From the NCBI GenBank assembly GCA_030848705.1, contig CM061237.1, positions 82,951,910 through 83,015,909 on the forward strand: 64,000 nucleotides of DNA, given 5' to 3'. The stretch is from Heracleum sosnowskyi. Its lineage: Eukaryota; Streptophyta; Magnoliopsida; Apiales; Apiaceae. Below the pieces are notes generated by a model. It was given only the letters and a program-made list of their open reading frames with translations. It had not been told where the DNA came from and made no database searches. Numbering within the stretch: the stretch's first letter is position 1; the number at the start of each line of letters is the position of its first letter. Below are positions 55,001 to 63,598 of the stretch, piece by piece. The position numbers and the translations under genes are program-made.

Positions 55001-55615
55001 AGAGAAATAAACAACATTTCTATTCTCTAGCATTTTCTCACCAATATTAGTTAGAACTAATCTAGCAACATCAAATTGACTGCCATAGAGAAGAGAATAC
55101 CCGATCTGTAGACTATCCGTGGGAATCGCATCCCAATTGGTGCACTTCTTTCCAAAAGCCCGAGTAATGCAATCGAAAAAGAAGCTCCATTCCTTGCGCA
55201 AAAATGGCCTTTTCAGTTGACCTATCTTTGTCAAAGGTCCAGTGTAGCCTATCTCGTTCATCATTCTGACGAGCTCAGAGTCTCCAACAGAGATTGTGAA
55301 TGCATTGAAATCTTCAAGACCCAAAGCATCACGAACAGTAGTAGGAGTAACCACAAAATCATCTCCTTGAAACTCAAAAATTATAGATGGCGATCCAGAC
55401 TCTCCTCCATTATCATAAATACCTGTCTGCCAAAAAGTTCGAATTTGAGTCGCAGACAGCTTCGATGGTGCGGTTAGAGCAGTACCGATATCAGAGTGTA
55501 ACAAGAACCTCTGAATCAAATGAAACGCCTCCGGTGCATTCTCATTTGCTACAGGTGCAGAATAATTGTTGGGAACAAATTCTAATTCAGAAGCAATAAA
55601 CGCTGTAGTTGCCAT
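52007..55615 (-). CDS. Copia-C ORF3 (env-position protein of unknown function), 1,202 aa
   Basis: The ATG at 55615 starts MATTAFIASELEF. Residues about 1-240 are the domain shared with ORF3 of Copia-A and B (FEFQGDDFVVTPTTV, KRPFLRKEWSFFFDCI). Basic nuclear-signal-like clusters (QRKRMKKRRAQRAKS near 315-330) follow. A long acidic, repeat-rich region extends to about 590, a coiled-coil region to about 730, a Lys-rich region, and a C-terminal domain (from about 1,000) ends RTVPDIEEVK. KATQT at 744-748 matches the dynein light chain LC8 binding consensus. No signal peptide or membrane helix is evident. Many TCAGAGTTT copies occur in its sequence. Role unknown. Confidence 0.85.
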   Translation of the reverse strand: MATTAFIASELEFVPNNYSAPVANENAPEAFHLIQRFLLHSDIGTALTAPSKLSATQIRTFWQTGIYDNGGESGSPSIIFEFQGDDFVVTPTTVRDALGLEDFNAFTISVGDSELVRMMNEIGYTGPLTKIGQLKRPFLRKEWSFFFDCITRAFGKKCTNWDAIPTDSLQIGYSLLYGSQFDVARLVLTNIGEKMLENRNVVYFSRFCQLIFNFCCPNVEIEEDDVILSFKLHKRIFSDLINKDNKKGEVGPLLLPASVQQFLDNLQQQQVTTAEAGPSVSQPQRSKRSKVRAVKSGLQQTEAEVSNVDAVPQRKRMKKRRAQRAKSVAADSNVDSETEADEETLHQRKRRLVADQLFGDIIANMDKEPEDTEAPTSENEEIVLTTVPPSTVEEDILTAEDAANPETILMDFEPEAPTSKADDVVEEAAAYSDSRIVDHEDTVLEADQATTELVEPIASHTEIISLDFEKGEEVDQIRVDPVPEAVAVHADATDNDHEDIVLLETLQQSVVEIVQREAEVTAPANSDVPQTVADQVPDATAQLIDEITAENVLEDIHREDDNAEASPAHSNSDIQVEVSDIQANSTEEREVKRAASEHFQNMYYNAWANADCVFPAQRAADFLSDSVKKITNPDVLTSLQATVIQVKSLNNRFDENQQMLTKLRNEVSLRDLTLKADRTSYYAMFKQQARDSEEIKKRLGTVEDNQNAMSAQLTSISTALELLTSVLLSDDVKKGESIPKDKCKATQTLRRKDDSTDGGSRGNERRISAQRQKRVINSDGQSTSGGQSTSKLNKSLVVSANPSTNEEIAARIFIKEHGKDVTIEDIQAEEQMLAEEHKKNLKAGIYKKKEIKAPRKKEKGIVIKENVNSDQSLQYSRRPVIKNVDKGKGKLVEEEQLSKKIYSTSDIAQVETRLANSTSDAAQVDDTIEDKPASDKAQAVQTQLAPQLKGFLRPVLSETLTLQPVDFSQTRTVLGKESYDKSGLGSHREKRINNRSQDNISLARSGVRDTQENLDKLESVQLIFHRVLKKQFLLYFMSDGSVYRVGESDVNLKSWEELEYVLYLLKVKNRHTHNVAQILREKMLRSKVMLGGGEVSNTYTPKYRDHAGKLVEMKKNSARFTTALGIKVLEFNLESDKAQYIRLGNDMKKNSIYSLRAAIYQTGEGDPEYKELKEIMIAELENAERRLLIDYLRTVPDIEEVK

Positions 55616-55730
55616 TAGTAAGATTTGAAAAGAAGAAGAACTGGGCTTTGAAAGTGTTTGAGTGTTTGTGTGTGAGTAAAAGCTTATGAAAAGATGAGGT
55701 GCGTAAAAGATTGAATCGTGTGTATGTAGT

Positions 55731-55740
55731 GTATTAAATA
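55731..55740 (-). promoter_or_regulatory. TATA-like box upstream of Copia-C ORF3
   Basis: Minus strand TATTTAATAC ends about 116 bp before the ORF3 ATG. The leader between them is rich in CACACA and AAACACT. Similar placement in Copia-A and B. Confidence 0.45.
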
Positions 55741-56093
55741 ATAACTGTAAAGATTAGAAGTATGTTAGTGGAACAGATGTCAGACGTGGATACGCTGACA
55801 GCTGTATCGAACAACTTCCAATACACACGTGCAGACGTGAAAACACCTGTCATCACATATAACACTCAAAATATCCGCTTAAAAAAAATTTAATAATAAT
55901 AAAATTATCAATTTTAATAATAAAGTACAAAGGAGCTCAATAGTCAGAATAATAATGACTGTCTTGAAACTCCGCACCTTATTATCCCAAGCGCTTCGAT
56001 TCAAGGAAAAACCTTTCAGCTACCTTGTTGAATGCTTTAAAACCCCAAGCATTTTCACAACAGGCTTCATATCTTAAAATTACCATACACCAA

Positions 56094-56492
56094 ATGGCAG
56101 GAACCTTTGAATTCATGGATGTAGAATCATTCGTGAACATGAACTGGCAGCAACAAGAAAACTATATCATCGATGAGTTTTTTGTTCTGTCTTTTCTGAA
56201 TGATGAAGGTCTTATAGCAGATGATGAAATAGCGGAAGGACCGATCTCTAATCCTTATGTGCACATCATCCGTCCCGGTCCATATGATGTGCCCATCCTG
56301 GCAGACGATCATACTATGGAGATTTGTATGATGCTCTTCCAGCAGAGCTTCCTGATGGGTACTGAGGAGACAATCTTCTTGGAATCCTGCAAGCTGCAAA
56401 GCAGAAAGAGAATCCAGGAAGATGATGATGATGATGATGATTCATCTTCAGGATGTTGTCAAGCAATTCCAGATGGTATAATGATCAGTTGA
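56094..56492 (+). CDS. Antisense ORF inside Copia-C, 132 aa, unknown
   Basis: The ATG at 56094 (MAGTFEFMDVES) runs to TGA at 56490-56492 on the strand opposite to gag-pol; the frame is open from 56025. The protein is acidic, with GPYDVPILADDHTMEICMM in the middle and a run of seven Asp followed by Ser near the C-terminus. It has no zinc knuckle, membrane segment or motif that I can name. It lies in spacer that is about 1.4-1.7 kb longer than in the sister elements, so it may be acquired cargo. Composition is more protein-like than the surrounding A/T-rich DNA. It could also be a chance ORF; codon-level conservation is untested. Confidence 0.45.
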   Translation: MAGTFEFMDVESFVNMNWQQQENYIIDEFFVLSFLNDEGLIADDEIAEGPISNPYVHIIRPGPYDVPILADDHTMEICMMLFQQSFLMGTEETIFLESCKLQSRKRIQEDDDDDDDSSSGCCQAIPDGIMIS

Positions 56493-57876
56493 ACAACTGG
56501 GTAGCGATCATCAGAAGTAGTAGAGCACAATAACTTCTGGCTCTAGCTCTTCTGCTTCAGATGTAGCATTCAGATACTTATCCTGGTTAAATAGATCTTT
56601 GCTGATGTAACCATAGTGATTAGTATGTACCAGAAAGTTTAGCTAAACATGAGTATGAAATGGTCTGAATGTAAATTTGAATCAGTTAATGAAAAAAAAA
56701 TTTGTTTCTTTACATATCAGTATTATCAATTTTGCATAGTAATTGTAAAGTGAAAGAAATGATATCACTTTAAACAATAAACTAACATACTCAGCAGCAT
56801 TACGAATCACTATCAGGACTTATCAAACACACTCTTTCATTTCTCCGTTCAATCATACTTTTTCCGAAAAACAAATAGCTAATCTCAAAATTATAAACTG
56901 TCTGAAACAAAGAGATTATTTTAACCATTAGAGATTAAAACAAAGTAACCTCGGCGTATTTCACACAATACATCAGTGTTTACCATTTGTCCTTCTTTGT
57001 CACTAAACTCTTTTCTCAATCTGTACAGTTGTGAAAATATGTGTGTGTAGTAGCAGAGTTTACCGAAATCAGTATTTAGATCATCTCAAAGTGCATAAAA
57101 TCCACAAACTAAAGTAGTAAAAACTGGTTGCCTAAACTCTCATGTATAACATAGACACTGATTTTTCTATCTAAACTCTGTATTACTGATATCCTTTCAT
57201 TTGGATATGTCTTTTATTTTTCCACCCCCTTTATTATATATATATTTTATTTTTTATTTTTTTTTTTTTTTTTTTTTTTTCCAGTAATCAGTGGTTGGCA
57301 CTAGTCACCAAAAATCAAAGATTTTAGCCCTTATTTCATACAATAAGTTCCTGGATCTTCCTAGGCACAACATGATCTCAAAGGAATTTGTGCTCTGTTT
57401 GGCATCTTTTGATGTGAGGGTGAATTATTTGCATTAAATAATCAGAGTTTAGACTTTTCATCAGTAATTATAATTAACTTATGAGAGAATATGCAAACAG
57501 CTAATACAGACTCAGTGTATAGGATCAATAAACTAAGAGATGCTATAAATATAGAGACAGTATCATGCTGTGTTAGCTTACTGCACATATTTGAGATCAG
57601 AATCTATCAACTCTTAAGGATTCACAATTACTTACTGAGAATTATGCTTCATACATATTTCTTCATTGGTCCAAATGTTTCAGACAAAATTACAATCAGA
57701 GTATAACATTAAACTATAACTATCAGAGTATGACCAACAGAGTTTACCATCAGAGTATGATCAACAGAGTTTACTATCAGAGTTTAACATGCTGGTTCAC
57801 ATAACAGTTAACATGTGCAAGGAATCATGAGCATTTAAACAATCAAACATGAATATTTTGAGTCTAACCCGTATCT
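56493..57876. other. Copia-C spacer between pol and ORF3
   Basis: A/T-rich with no gene. It contains a long T-rich low-complexity tract at about 57231-57281 and, beside it, CCACCCCCTTT (minus strand AAAGGGGGTGG), a possible second polypurine tract. A dense cluster of CAGAGTWT motifs lies at 57694-57791, just after pol. Confidence 0.65.
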
Positions 57877-60800
57877 CTAGTCTGAACCAGAGATCATTCC
57901 AAGTTCATTTACCAATCTTGTAAACGTAGCTTCACTCAAAGGTTTGGTGAAGATATCTGCAAGTTGTTGGTCTGTAGACACAAAATGAAGCTCAATGTTC
58001 CCTTCTTCCACATGTTCTCTGATAAAATGATATCTTATGCTGATGTGCTTGGTCATGGAGTGCTGTACTGGATTACCTGTCATAGCAATAGCACTTTGGT
58101 TATCACAGAAAATAGGTATTTTAGAGTACCTTAACCCATAATCCAGCAGTTGATTCTTCATCCATAAAATCTGTGCACAACAGCTACCAGCTGCTATATA
58201 CTCTGCTTCAGCAGTGGATGTGGAGATTGACTTCTGTTTCTTGCTGTACCAAGAAACTAATCTGTCTCCTAAAAATTGACAGCTTCCACTTGTACTTTTT
58301 CTGTCTATCTTACAGCCTGCAAAATCTGCATCAGAGTAACCAATTAACTTAAACTCTGATTCTCTAGGATACCACAAACCCAGGGTTATAGTTCCTTTGA
58401 GATATTTGAAGATCCTTTTCACAGCTGTTAGATGAGGCTCTCTGGGATCTGCTTGAAATCTTGCACAAAGACATGTTGCATACATGATATCAGGTCTACT
58501 TGCAGTAAGATACAGTAGAGACCCTATCATTCCTCTGTAGTTAGTCATATCTACTGAGGCTCCTGTGTCTTTGTCAAGCTTCGTTGCTGTAGCCATGGGA
58601 GTTGTAGCAGATGAACTATCAAGCATACCAAATTTCTTTAGAAGATTTCTGGTATACTTTGCTTGATTGATAAAAATCCCATCATCTGTTTGCTTGACCT
58701 GTAAGCCTAGAAAATAACTAAGCTCTCCCATCATGCTCATTTGATACCTGGATTGCATAAGCTTTGCAAACTTCTTACAAAGTTTGTCATTAGTAGATCC
58801 AAAAATAATATCATCTACATAAATTTGAACTAAAAGCAAATCATCACCAGAATTGAAATAAAACAGGGTTTTATCAATTGTACCTCTTGTGAACCCACTT
58901 TCTAAAAGAAATTGAGCAAGAGTTTCATACCATGCTCTTGGTGCTTGCTTTAGTCCATATAATGCCTTGTCAAGCCTGTAGACATAATCTGGATGCTTGG
59001 AATCTACAAATCCTGGTGGTTGTTCAACAAACACTTCTTCTTCAAGCTTCCCATTGAGAAAAGCACTTTTTACATCCATCTGAAAAACTTTAAACTTCTT
59101 GTGTGCAGCATAGGCCAGAAAAATTCTTATGGCCTCCAATCTTGCAACTGGAGCAAAGGTTTCATCATAGTCAATTCCTTCCTGTTGTGAATAACCTTTT
59201 GCCACAAGTCTAGCCTTGTTTCTTGTAATCACACCTTCACTGTCAGTCTTGTTTCTGAAAACCCACTTTGTACCTACAATTGATCTATTCTTTGGTCTAG
59301 GTACAAGTGTCCAGACTTCATTTCTTTCAAATTCATTTAACTCTTCTTGCATTGCTGTAATCCAATTAGCATCTTGAAGAGCTTCCTCCACTTTCTTTGG
59401 TTCTGTTTGAGACAAGAAAGCATGATACAGACACTCATTATTTGTTGCACTTCTAGTTCTTACACTAGCATCAGGATCTCCAATTATAAGATCAGGTGTA
59501 TGTGCCTGTGTCCACTTTCTTGCTGTTGGTAAGTGGCTTCTTGTATCAGTATTGGATCCTCCCCCTTGATCCATGCTCTCCTGATTCATGTGTTGACTTT
59601 CTGCAGCTTCTGAGGCTCCCCCTGAGTTGGATGGCTCAGTGTTTGAGTTGTCAGAGTTTGAATCAGTTTCCTCAACTGACTCACTTGCTGTGTCTTGTTG
59701 AGCTTCTTCACGCTCCCCCTCAACTGGTTCTCTATTTTGTTCAATTTGAGAATTTCCAGTTTCTCCAGAATTTACCAGTAGAGGTTCAGAGTATGCTTCG
59801 TCAGAGTTTGTCAACCCTGCTTCATCAGAGTTTATATCATCAGAGAATAGATCTTCATTTTCAAAACGTAGTTGATCATATCCATCCTTGTCTTCAAGTC
59901 CAATTATTTTCTTGTCATCAAACGACACATGTATGGATTCCATGATCACCTTTGTTCTCAGATTGTAAATTCTGAATGCTTTTGTTGACAATGGATAGCC
60001 AACAAAGATTCCTTCATCAGCTTTTAACTCGAACTTGGTCAACTGTTCAGGATGAGTCTTCAACACAAAGCATTTGCATCCAAATATGTGAAAATATTTC
60101 AAATTTGGCTTCTTGTTTTTCACCATCTCATATGGTGTTTTTCCATGCTTGTTGATCAGAGTTGCATTTTGAGTAAAACAAGCAGTTTGAACAGCTTCTG
60201 CCCAGAAATAAGTTGGCAGTTTTGCTTCATCAAGCATAGTTCTGGCAGCTTCAATTAAGGTTCTGTTCTTTCTTTCAACTACACCATTTTGCTGTGGAGT
60301 TCCAGGTGCAGAAAATTCTTGTTTGACTCCTCTTTCCTTGCAGAAAGCTTCCATGATTGAATTTCTGAATTCAGTTCCATTATCACTCCTTATTATTTTG
60401 ACTTTGTGCTGTGATCCTTTGTCCAGTAGATTTACATGATCCATCAACATTTGAGCAGTTTCATCCTTCTTTGACAAGAAATACACCCATGTATATCTAG
60501 TATATTCATCAACAATTACTAGAGCATATTTCTTTCTGCCCATGGACATCACATTCACTGGTCCAAAGAGATCAACATGTAGAAGATGATAAGGTTCCAC
60601 TACTGAAGATTCAGATTTGCTCTTGAAAGATGATTTCCTTTGCTTGGCCTTTTGACAAGAATCACATAGACCATCTAGATTGAGTATTGATTTTGGAAGT
60701 CCTCTTACAAGATCCTTTCTAATAAGCTCATTAATGTTGTTCAAATTGAGATGAGAGAGCTTCTTGTGCCAATTCCAACTCTCTTCATTTGACATTCTTG

Positions 60801-61191
60801 CAGTCAGACACACTGTTTTTCCATCAGAGTTTGTTACCAAACTTGCTTCATAAATATTGTTGCGCCTGTGTCCAACTAGAACAACTTTCCCAGTAGATTT
60901 ACTGATAACTTCACAGTATTCACTATGAAAATCTACATGGTTTCCTCTGTCACAGATTTGACTCACAGATAACAGATTATGCTTGAGTCCTGAGACTAGA
61001 GCTACTTTTGTGATGATGACACTTCCAAGATTAATATTGCCATATCCCAGAGTGTGTCCTATGTTGCCATCTCCATAGGAAACTTTTGGGCCAGCCTTCT
61101 CCTCAAAGTCTGATAGCAGGGCTTTATTTCCAGTCATATGTCCAGAGCATCCACTGTCTAAGATAAGTGTGCTCTCTATTATACCCTGCAA
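57877..61191 (-). CDS. pol: Copia-C Pol polyprotein (protease-integrase-RT-RNase H)
   Basis: The frame opens at 61191 directly after an in-frame TGA (61194-61192) and has no ATG before the protease. Counting from 61191: protease DSGCSGHMTG from residue 12; integrase zinc region around 140-190; catalytic D207, D270, E306; RT with KSAFLNGKLEEEV and YVDDIIFGST (Y791); RNase H with TAEAEYIAAG near 1,000. It ends GMISGSD at 57877. It lies in the +1 frame relative to gag, unlike the -1 frame of Copia-A and B, and the two frames do not overlap. This points to splicing at the CAG (61188-61186) rather than frameshifting. All recognised catalytic residues are present. Confidence 0.95.
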   Translation of the reverse strand: MQGIIESTLILDSGCSGHMTGNKALLSDFEEKAGPKVSYGDGNIGHTLGYGNINLGSVIITKVALVSGLKHNLLSVSQICDRGNHVDFHSEYCEVISKSTGKVVLVGHRRNNIYEASLVTNSDGKTVCLTARMSNEESWNWHKKLSHLNLNNINELIRKDLVRGLPKSILNLDGLCDSCQKAKQRKSSFKSKSESSVVEPYHLLHVDLFGPVNVMSMGRKKYALVIVDEYTRYTWVYFLSKKDETAQMLMDHVNLLDKGSQHKVKIIRSDNGTEFRNSIMEAFCKERGVKQEFSAPGTPQQNGVVERKNRTLIEAARTMLDEAKLPTYFWAEAVQTACFTQNATLINKHGKTPYEMVKNKKPNLKYFHIFGCKCFVLKTHPEQLTKFELKADEGIFVGYPLSTKAFRIYNLRTKVIMESIHVSFDDKKIIGLEDKDGYDQLRFENEDLFSDDINSDEAGLTNSDEAYSEPLLVNSGETGNSQIEQNREPVEGEREEAQQDTASESVEETDSNSDNSNTEPSNSGGASEAAESQHMNQESMDQGGGSNTDTRSHLPTARKWTQAHTPDLIIGDPDASVRTRSATNNECLYHAFLSQTEPKKVEEALQDANWITAMQEELNEFERNEVWTLVPRPKNRSIVGTKWVFRNKTDSEGVITRNKARLVAKGYSQQEGIDYDETFAPVARLEAIRIFLAYAAHKKFKVFQMDVKSAFLNGKLEEEVFVEQPPGFVDSKHPDYVYRLDKALYGLKQAPRAWYETLAQFLLESGFTRGTIDKTLFYFNSGDDLLLVQIYVDDIIFGSTNDKLCKKFAKLMQSRYQMSMMGELSYFLGLQVKQTDDGIFINQAKYTRNLLKKFGMLDSSSATTPMATATKLDKDTGASVDMTNYRGMIGSLLYLTASRPDIMYATCLCARFQADPREPHLTAVKRIFKYLKGTITLGLWYPRESEFKLIGYSDADFAGCKIDRKSTSGSCQFLGDRLVSWYSKKQKSISTSTAEAEYIAAGSCCAQILWMKNQLLDYGLRYSKIPIFCDNQSAIAMTGNPVQHSMTKHISIRYHFIREHVEEGNIELHFVSTDQQLADIFTKPLSEATFTRLVNELGMISGSD

Positions 61192-62296
61192 TCACAAACA
61201 AACACTAAGTGTTAGTTTTGAGGATCCAGACTTGCTTGGATCCTTTGTCTTTCTTAACAGTGTTAATTTTTGCAGCGGAATCTGTATTATCAGAGTTTAA
61301 ACTAACATTGTCAGATTTTACACTAGCAGAGTTTGCTCTAACCCATTTCAAGTTGGGTTTTAGCTCATAATAGTTATGATAAATTGCATGATAACTCTTA
61401 CATGTGTAAATAGAATGCCAAGTGCTCCCACAATGTTTGCATAAAGTCTGTGGTCTTACTCTAACATAATCATTCTTTACTTCTGAAGTAGAAGGTAAAG
61501 AATTAATATGTTTGTTCTTAGTGCAAAATCTAGCAAGATGATTAGAACTACCACAATTATAACATGTTTTTCTTGAGGCACTAGCATTAGGCATATGATT
61601 ATTTCTATTATTTATGCCTACTTTTCCATTCCTATTTCTCTTGGACCCTTTAGGTTTCATGGCAGACTTAACCTCTTTGAGCTTATGTTTAAACTGTTTT
61701 CCTGTCATTAAACCAACATTAACCTGCTTCTCACAGATTCTGATTGGTTCTTTAACAGCTTCTAACTCAACAAGCTTCTCTGTTTTAGATTCAATATCTA
61801 CTTGTTTAACACAAGCTTCAACTGGCTCCATAACAGCTTCTTTCACAACTACAGATTTTAGCTTGGTGGATTCTGGAACAAATATCACAGGTTTAAGTTG
61901 TGGTTTAACTTTAACTTTGTCTTTAAACCTAAGTTCATCGTTTTCACAATAACCTAAACCTACAGAATCAGTCTGAAACACTTGATGAGTGTCTCTTCCA
62001 GAATCTGTCCAAGTCTTGATTATTTTTCTTTCTTTTTCTAAATCAGATTCTAGTTGCTTATACCTTTTAAGCAACTCCTGTTCAACATAAACAGCATCAT
62101 CTATTTCTTTTTGAATCTTCTTCATATTCTCAAGTTCTCTTTCAAGAAACTTGTTTCTTTCTTTAAGACTAAGATTCTCAGATTTAATCCTCTCATTCTC
62201 TAAAGTCTGATCCCTATAACTAACATGAACACTTTTCAGATATACTCTTAACTCAGATATATTATCAGTATCATAAGCATAAGTAGTTAGAGGTAC
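61186..62296 (-). other. Candidate facultative intron joining gag to pol (Copia-C)
   Basis: Donor-like AATAAG|GTACCT after gag codon 413 (exon ends 62297). Acceptor-like TTTGTTTGTGATTGCAG|GG with the cut after 61186. ACTAAC near 61216-61211 is an ideal branch-point match about 26 nt upstream. Excision of 1,111 nt removes the gag stop and the TGA that closes the pol frame, and joins phase 0 to phase 0. Confidence 0.65.
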
Positions 62297-63535
62297 CTTA
62301 TTTTCAGAAGTTTCAGTCTCATCTCTGACAGTTGCCATAAGAGCATAGTTTTCTCCATCATCAGAGTCTGAAGTATCTGCCCAGTCTCTGCCTTTAGAGA
62401 TGAGTGCTTTCTCAGATTTGCCTTTCTTGCACTCTGGAGCATAGTGACCCATCTCCTTACACTTGTAGCACTGGATTTGAGACTTATCCTTCTTGCCAGA
62501 CTTGTTCTCCTTTCCATCAGACTTTCTGAAACTTCTCCTTTCAGGGTTTGAATCTTTCCTTGAGAATCTCTTTCCTTTCTTGAAGTTCTTGAATCCCATC
62601 TTCTTAAAGGTCTTCACCATCAATGCAGCCATTTGCATCAACTCCTCTTCATCATCCTCAGAGTCAGAAGCTTCATCAGAGTTTGAGTCATCATCAGAGT
62701 TTGATGACTCACTCTCAGATTTAATAACTAAAGCCTTTCCCTTGGCTTTCTTCCTTGATGATTCCTTCTTGATGGGCTTCTCCTCGACTTTGAGAGCAAC
62801 AGATTTTGTCTTCTTGCTTGACCTCCTGTTTCTTTGTTCTATCTCAAGTTCATGAGTCTTTAACAATCCATAGATTTCATCAAGATCTGTATCAGCAAGA
62901 TCATAATTATCTCTGATTGTTGTTGCCTTTAAATCCCACTTTTCAGGTAGAGATAACAGAAACTTGAGATTGGACTCTTCAAGTTCATATTCCTTATCTA
63001 CCAGAGACAGATCGTTCAACAGTTTGCAAAATCTGTCATAGGTCTCAGTCAAGGTTTCATTAGTTCTTGAATCAAAGTGCTCATACTCCTGTGTGAGTAT
63101 TGTTTTTCTGTTCTTCTTAATAGCACCTGTTCCCTGGCATCTGACTTCTAAAGCATCCCATATCTCTTTGGCAGTTTTGCAGCCAATTACTCTGTTAGAC
63201 ATTACATTATCTAAAGCACTGTGGAGAAGATGTCTAACCTTTGCATCCTTTGCAATTGATGAGATATCCTCAGGAGTCATATCTTTCTTTTCCTTTGGAA
63301 CAGTCTTTTGTGCTTGACCATCAACAACAGGGGACAATTTAGTTGGCATATGAGGACCATCATTAATTCTGTCAAGGTATTCTGGATCTGTAGCCTCCAG
63401 AAACATGGTCATCTTAACCTTCCAAATCGGATACTCTACTGGCCTGAGAATTGGAACCCTGATTGTTTCATATCGACTCACAGAATTGGGCTTAACCTGT
63501 TCAGCCTTAGGAGCAGTTTGATTTTCTTCAGACAT
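61205..63535 (-). CDS. gag: Copia-C Gag (long form), 776 aa
   Basis: The ATG at 63535 starts MSEENQTAPK. Residues about 25-240 are a UBN2-type capsid region. A basic and Ser/Asp-rich segment precedes the zinc knuckle CYKCKEMGHYAPEC (356-369), then an acidic WADTSDSDDGE and YALMATV. The rest is a coiled coil (about 430-530) and a basic region. Two more knuckle-like motifs lie at 658-671 (CYNCGSSNHLARFC) and 699-712 (CKHCGSTWHSIYTC), and the end is QVWILKTNT. It would build the particle and bind RNA. The part after residue 413 falls in the candidate intron, so a spliced Gag-Pol would keep only the first knuckle. The stop TAG is at 61207-61205. Confidence 0.95.
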   Translation of the reverse strand: MSEENQTAPKAEQVKPNSVSRYETIRVPILRPVEYPIWKVKMTMFLEATDPEYLDRINDGPHMPTKLSPVVDGQAQKTVPKEKKDMTPEDISSIAKDAKVRHLLHSALDNVMSNRVIGCKTAKEIWDALEVRCQGTGAIKKNRKTILTQEYEHFDSRTNETLTETYDRFCKLLNDLSLVDKEYELEESNLKFLLSLPEKWDLKATTIRDNYDLADTDLDEIYGLLKTHELEIEQRNRRSSKKTKSVALKVEEKPIKKESSRKKAKGKALVIKSESESSNSDDDSNSDEASDSEDDEEELMQMAALMVKTFKKMGFKNFKKGKRFSRKDSNPERRSFRKSDGKENKSGKKDKSQIQCYKCKEMGHYAPECKKGKSEKALISKGRDWADTSDSDDGENYALMATVRDETETSENKVPLTTYAYDTDNISELRVYLKSVHVSYRDQTLENERIKSENLSLKERNKFLERELENMKKIQKEIDDAVYVEQELLKRYKQLESDLEKERKIIKTWTDSGRDTHQVFQTDSVGLGYCENDELRFKDKVKVKPQLKPVIFVPESTKLKSVVVKEAVMEPVEACVKQVDIESKTEKLVELEAVKEPIRICEKQVNVGLMTGKQFKHKLKEVKSAMKPKGSKRNRNGKVGINNRNNHMPNASASRKTCYNCGSSNHLARFCTKNKHINSLPSTSEVKNDYVRVRPQTLCKHCGSTWHSIYTCKSYHAIYHNYYELKPNLKWVRANSASVKSDNVSLNSDNTDSAAKINTVKKDKGSKQVWILKTNT

Positions 63536-63586
63536 GATTAATACTGTGTTTGAATCGTAAAACTGTATATATTAAACAGCCTTGGC

Positions 63587-63598
63587 TCTGATACCAAT
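63587..63598 (-). promoter_or_regulatory. Copia-C primer binding site
   Basis: Plus strand GCTCTGATACCA directly inside the 5' LTR is the complement of TGGTATCAGAGC, matching the initiator tRNA-Met site of Copia-B and E. Confidence 0.93.
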
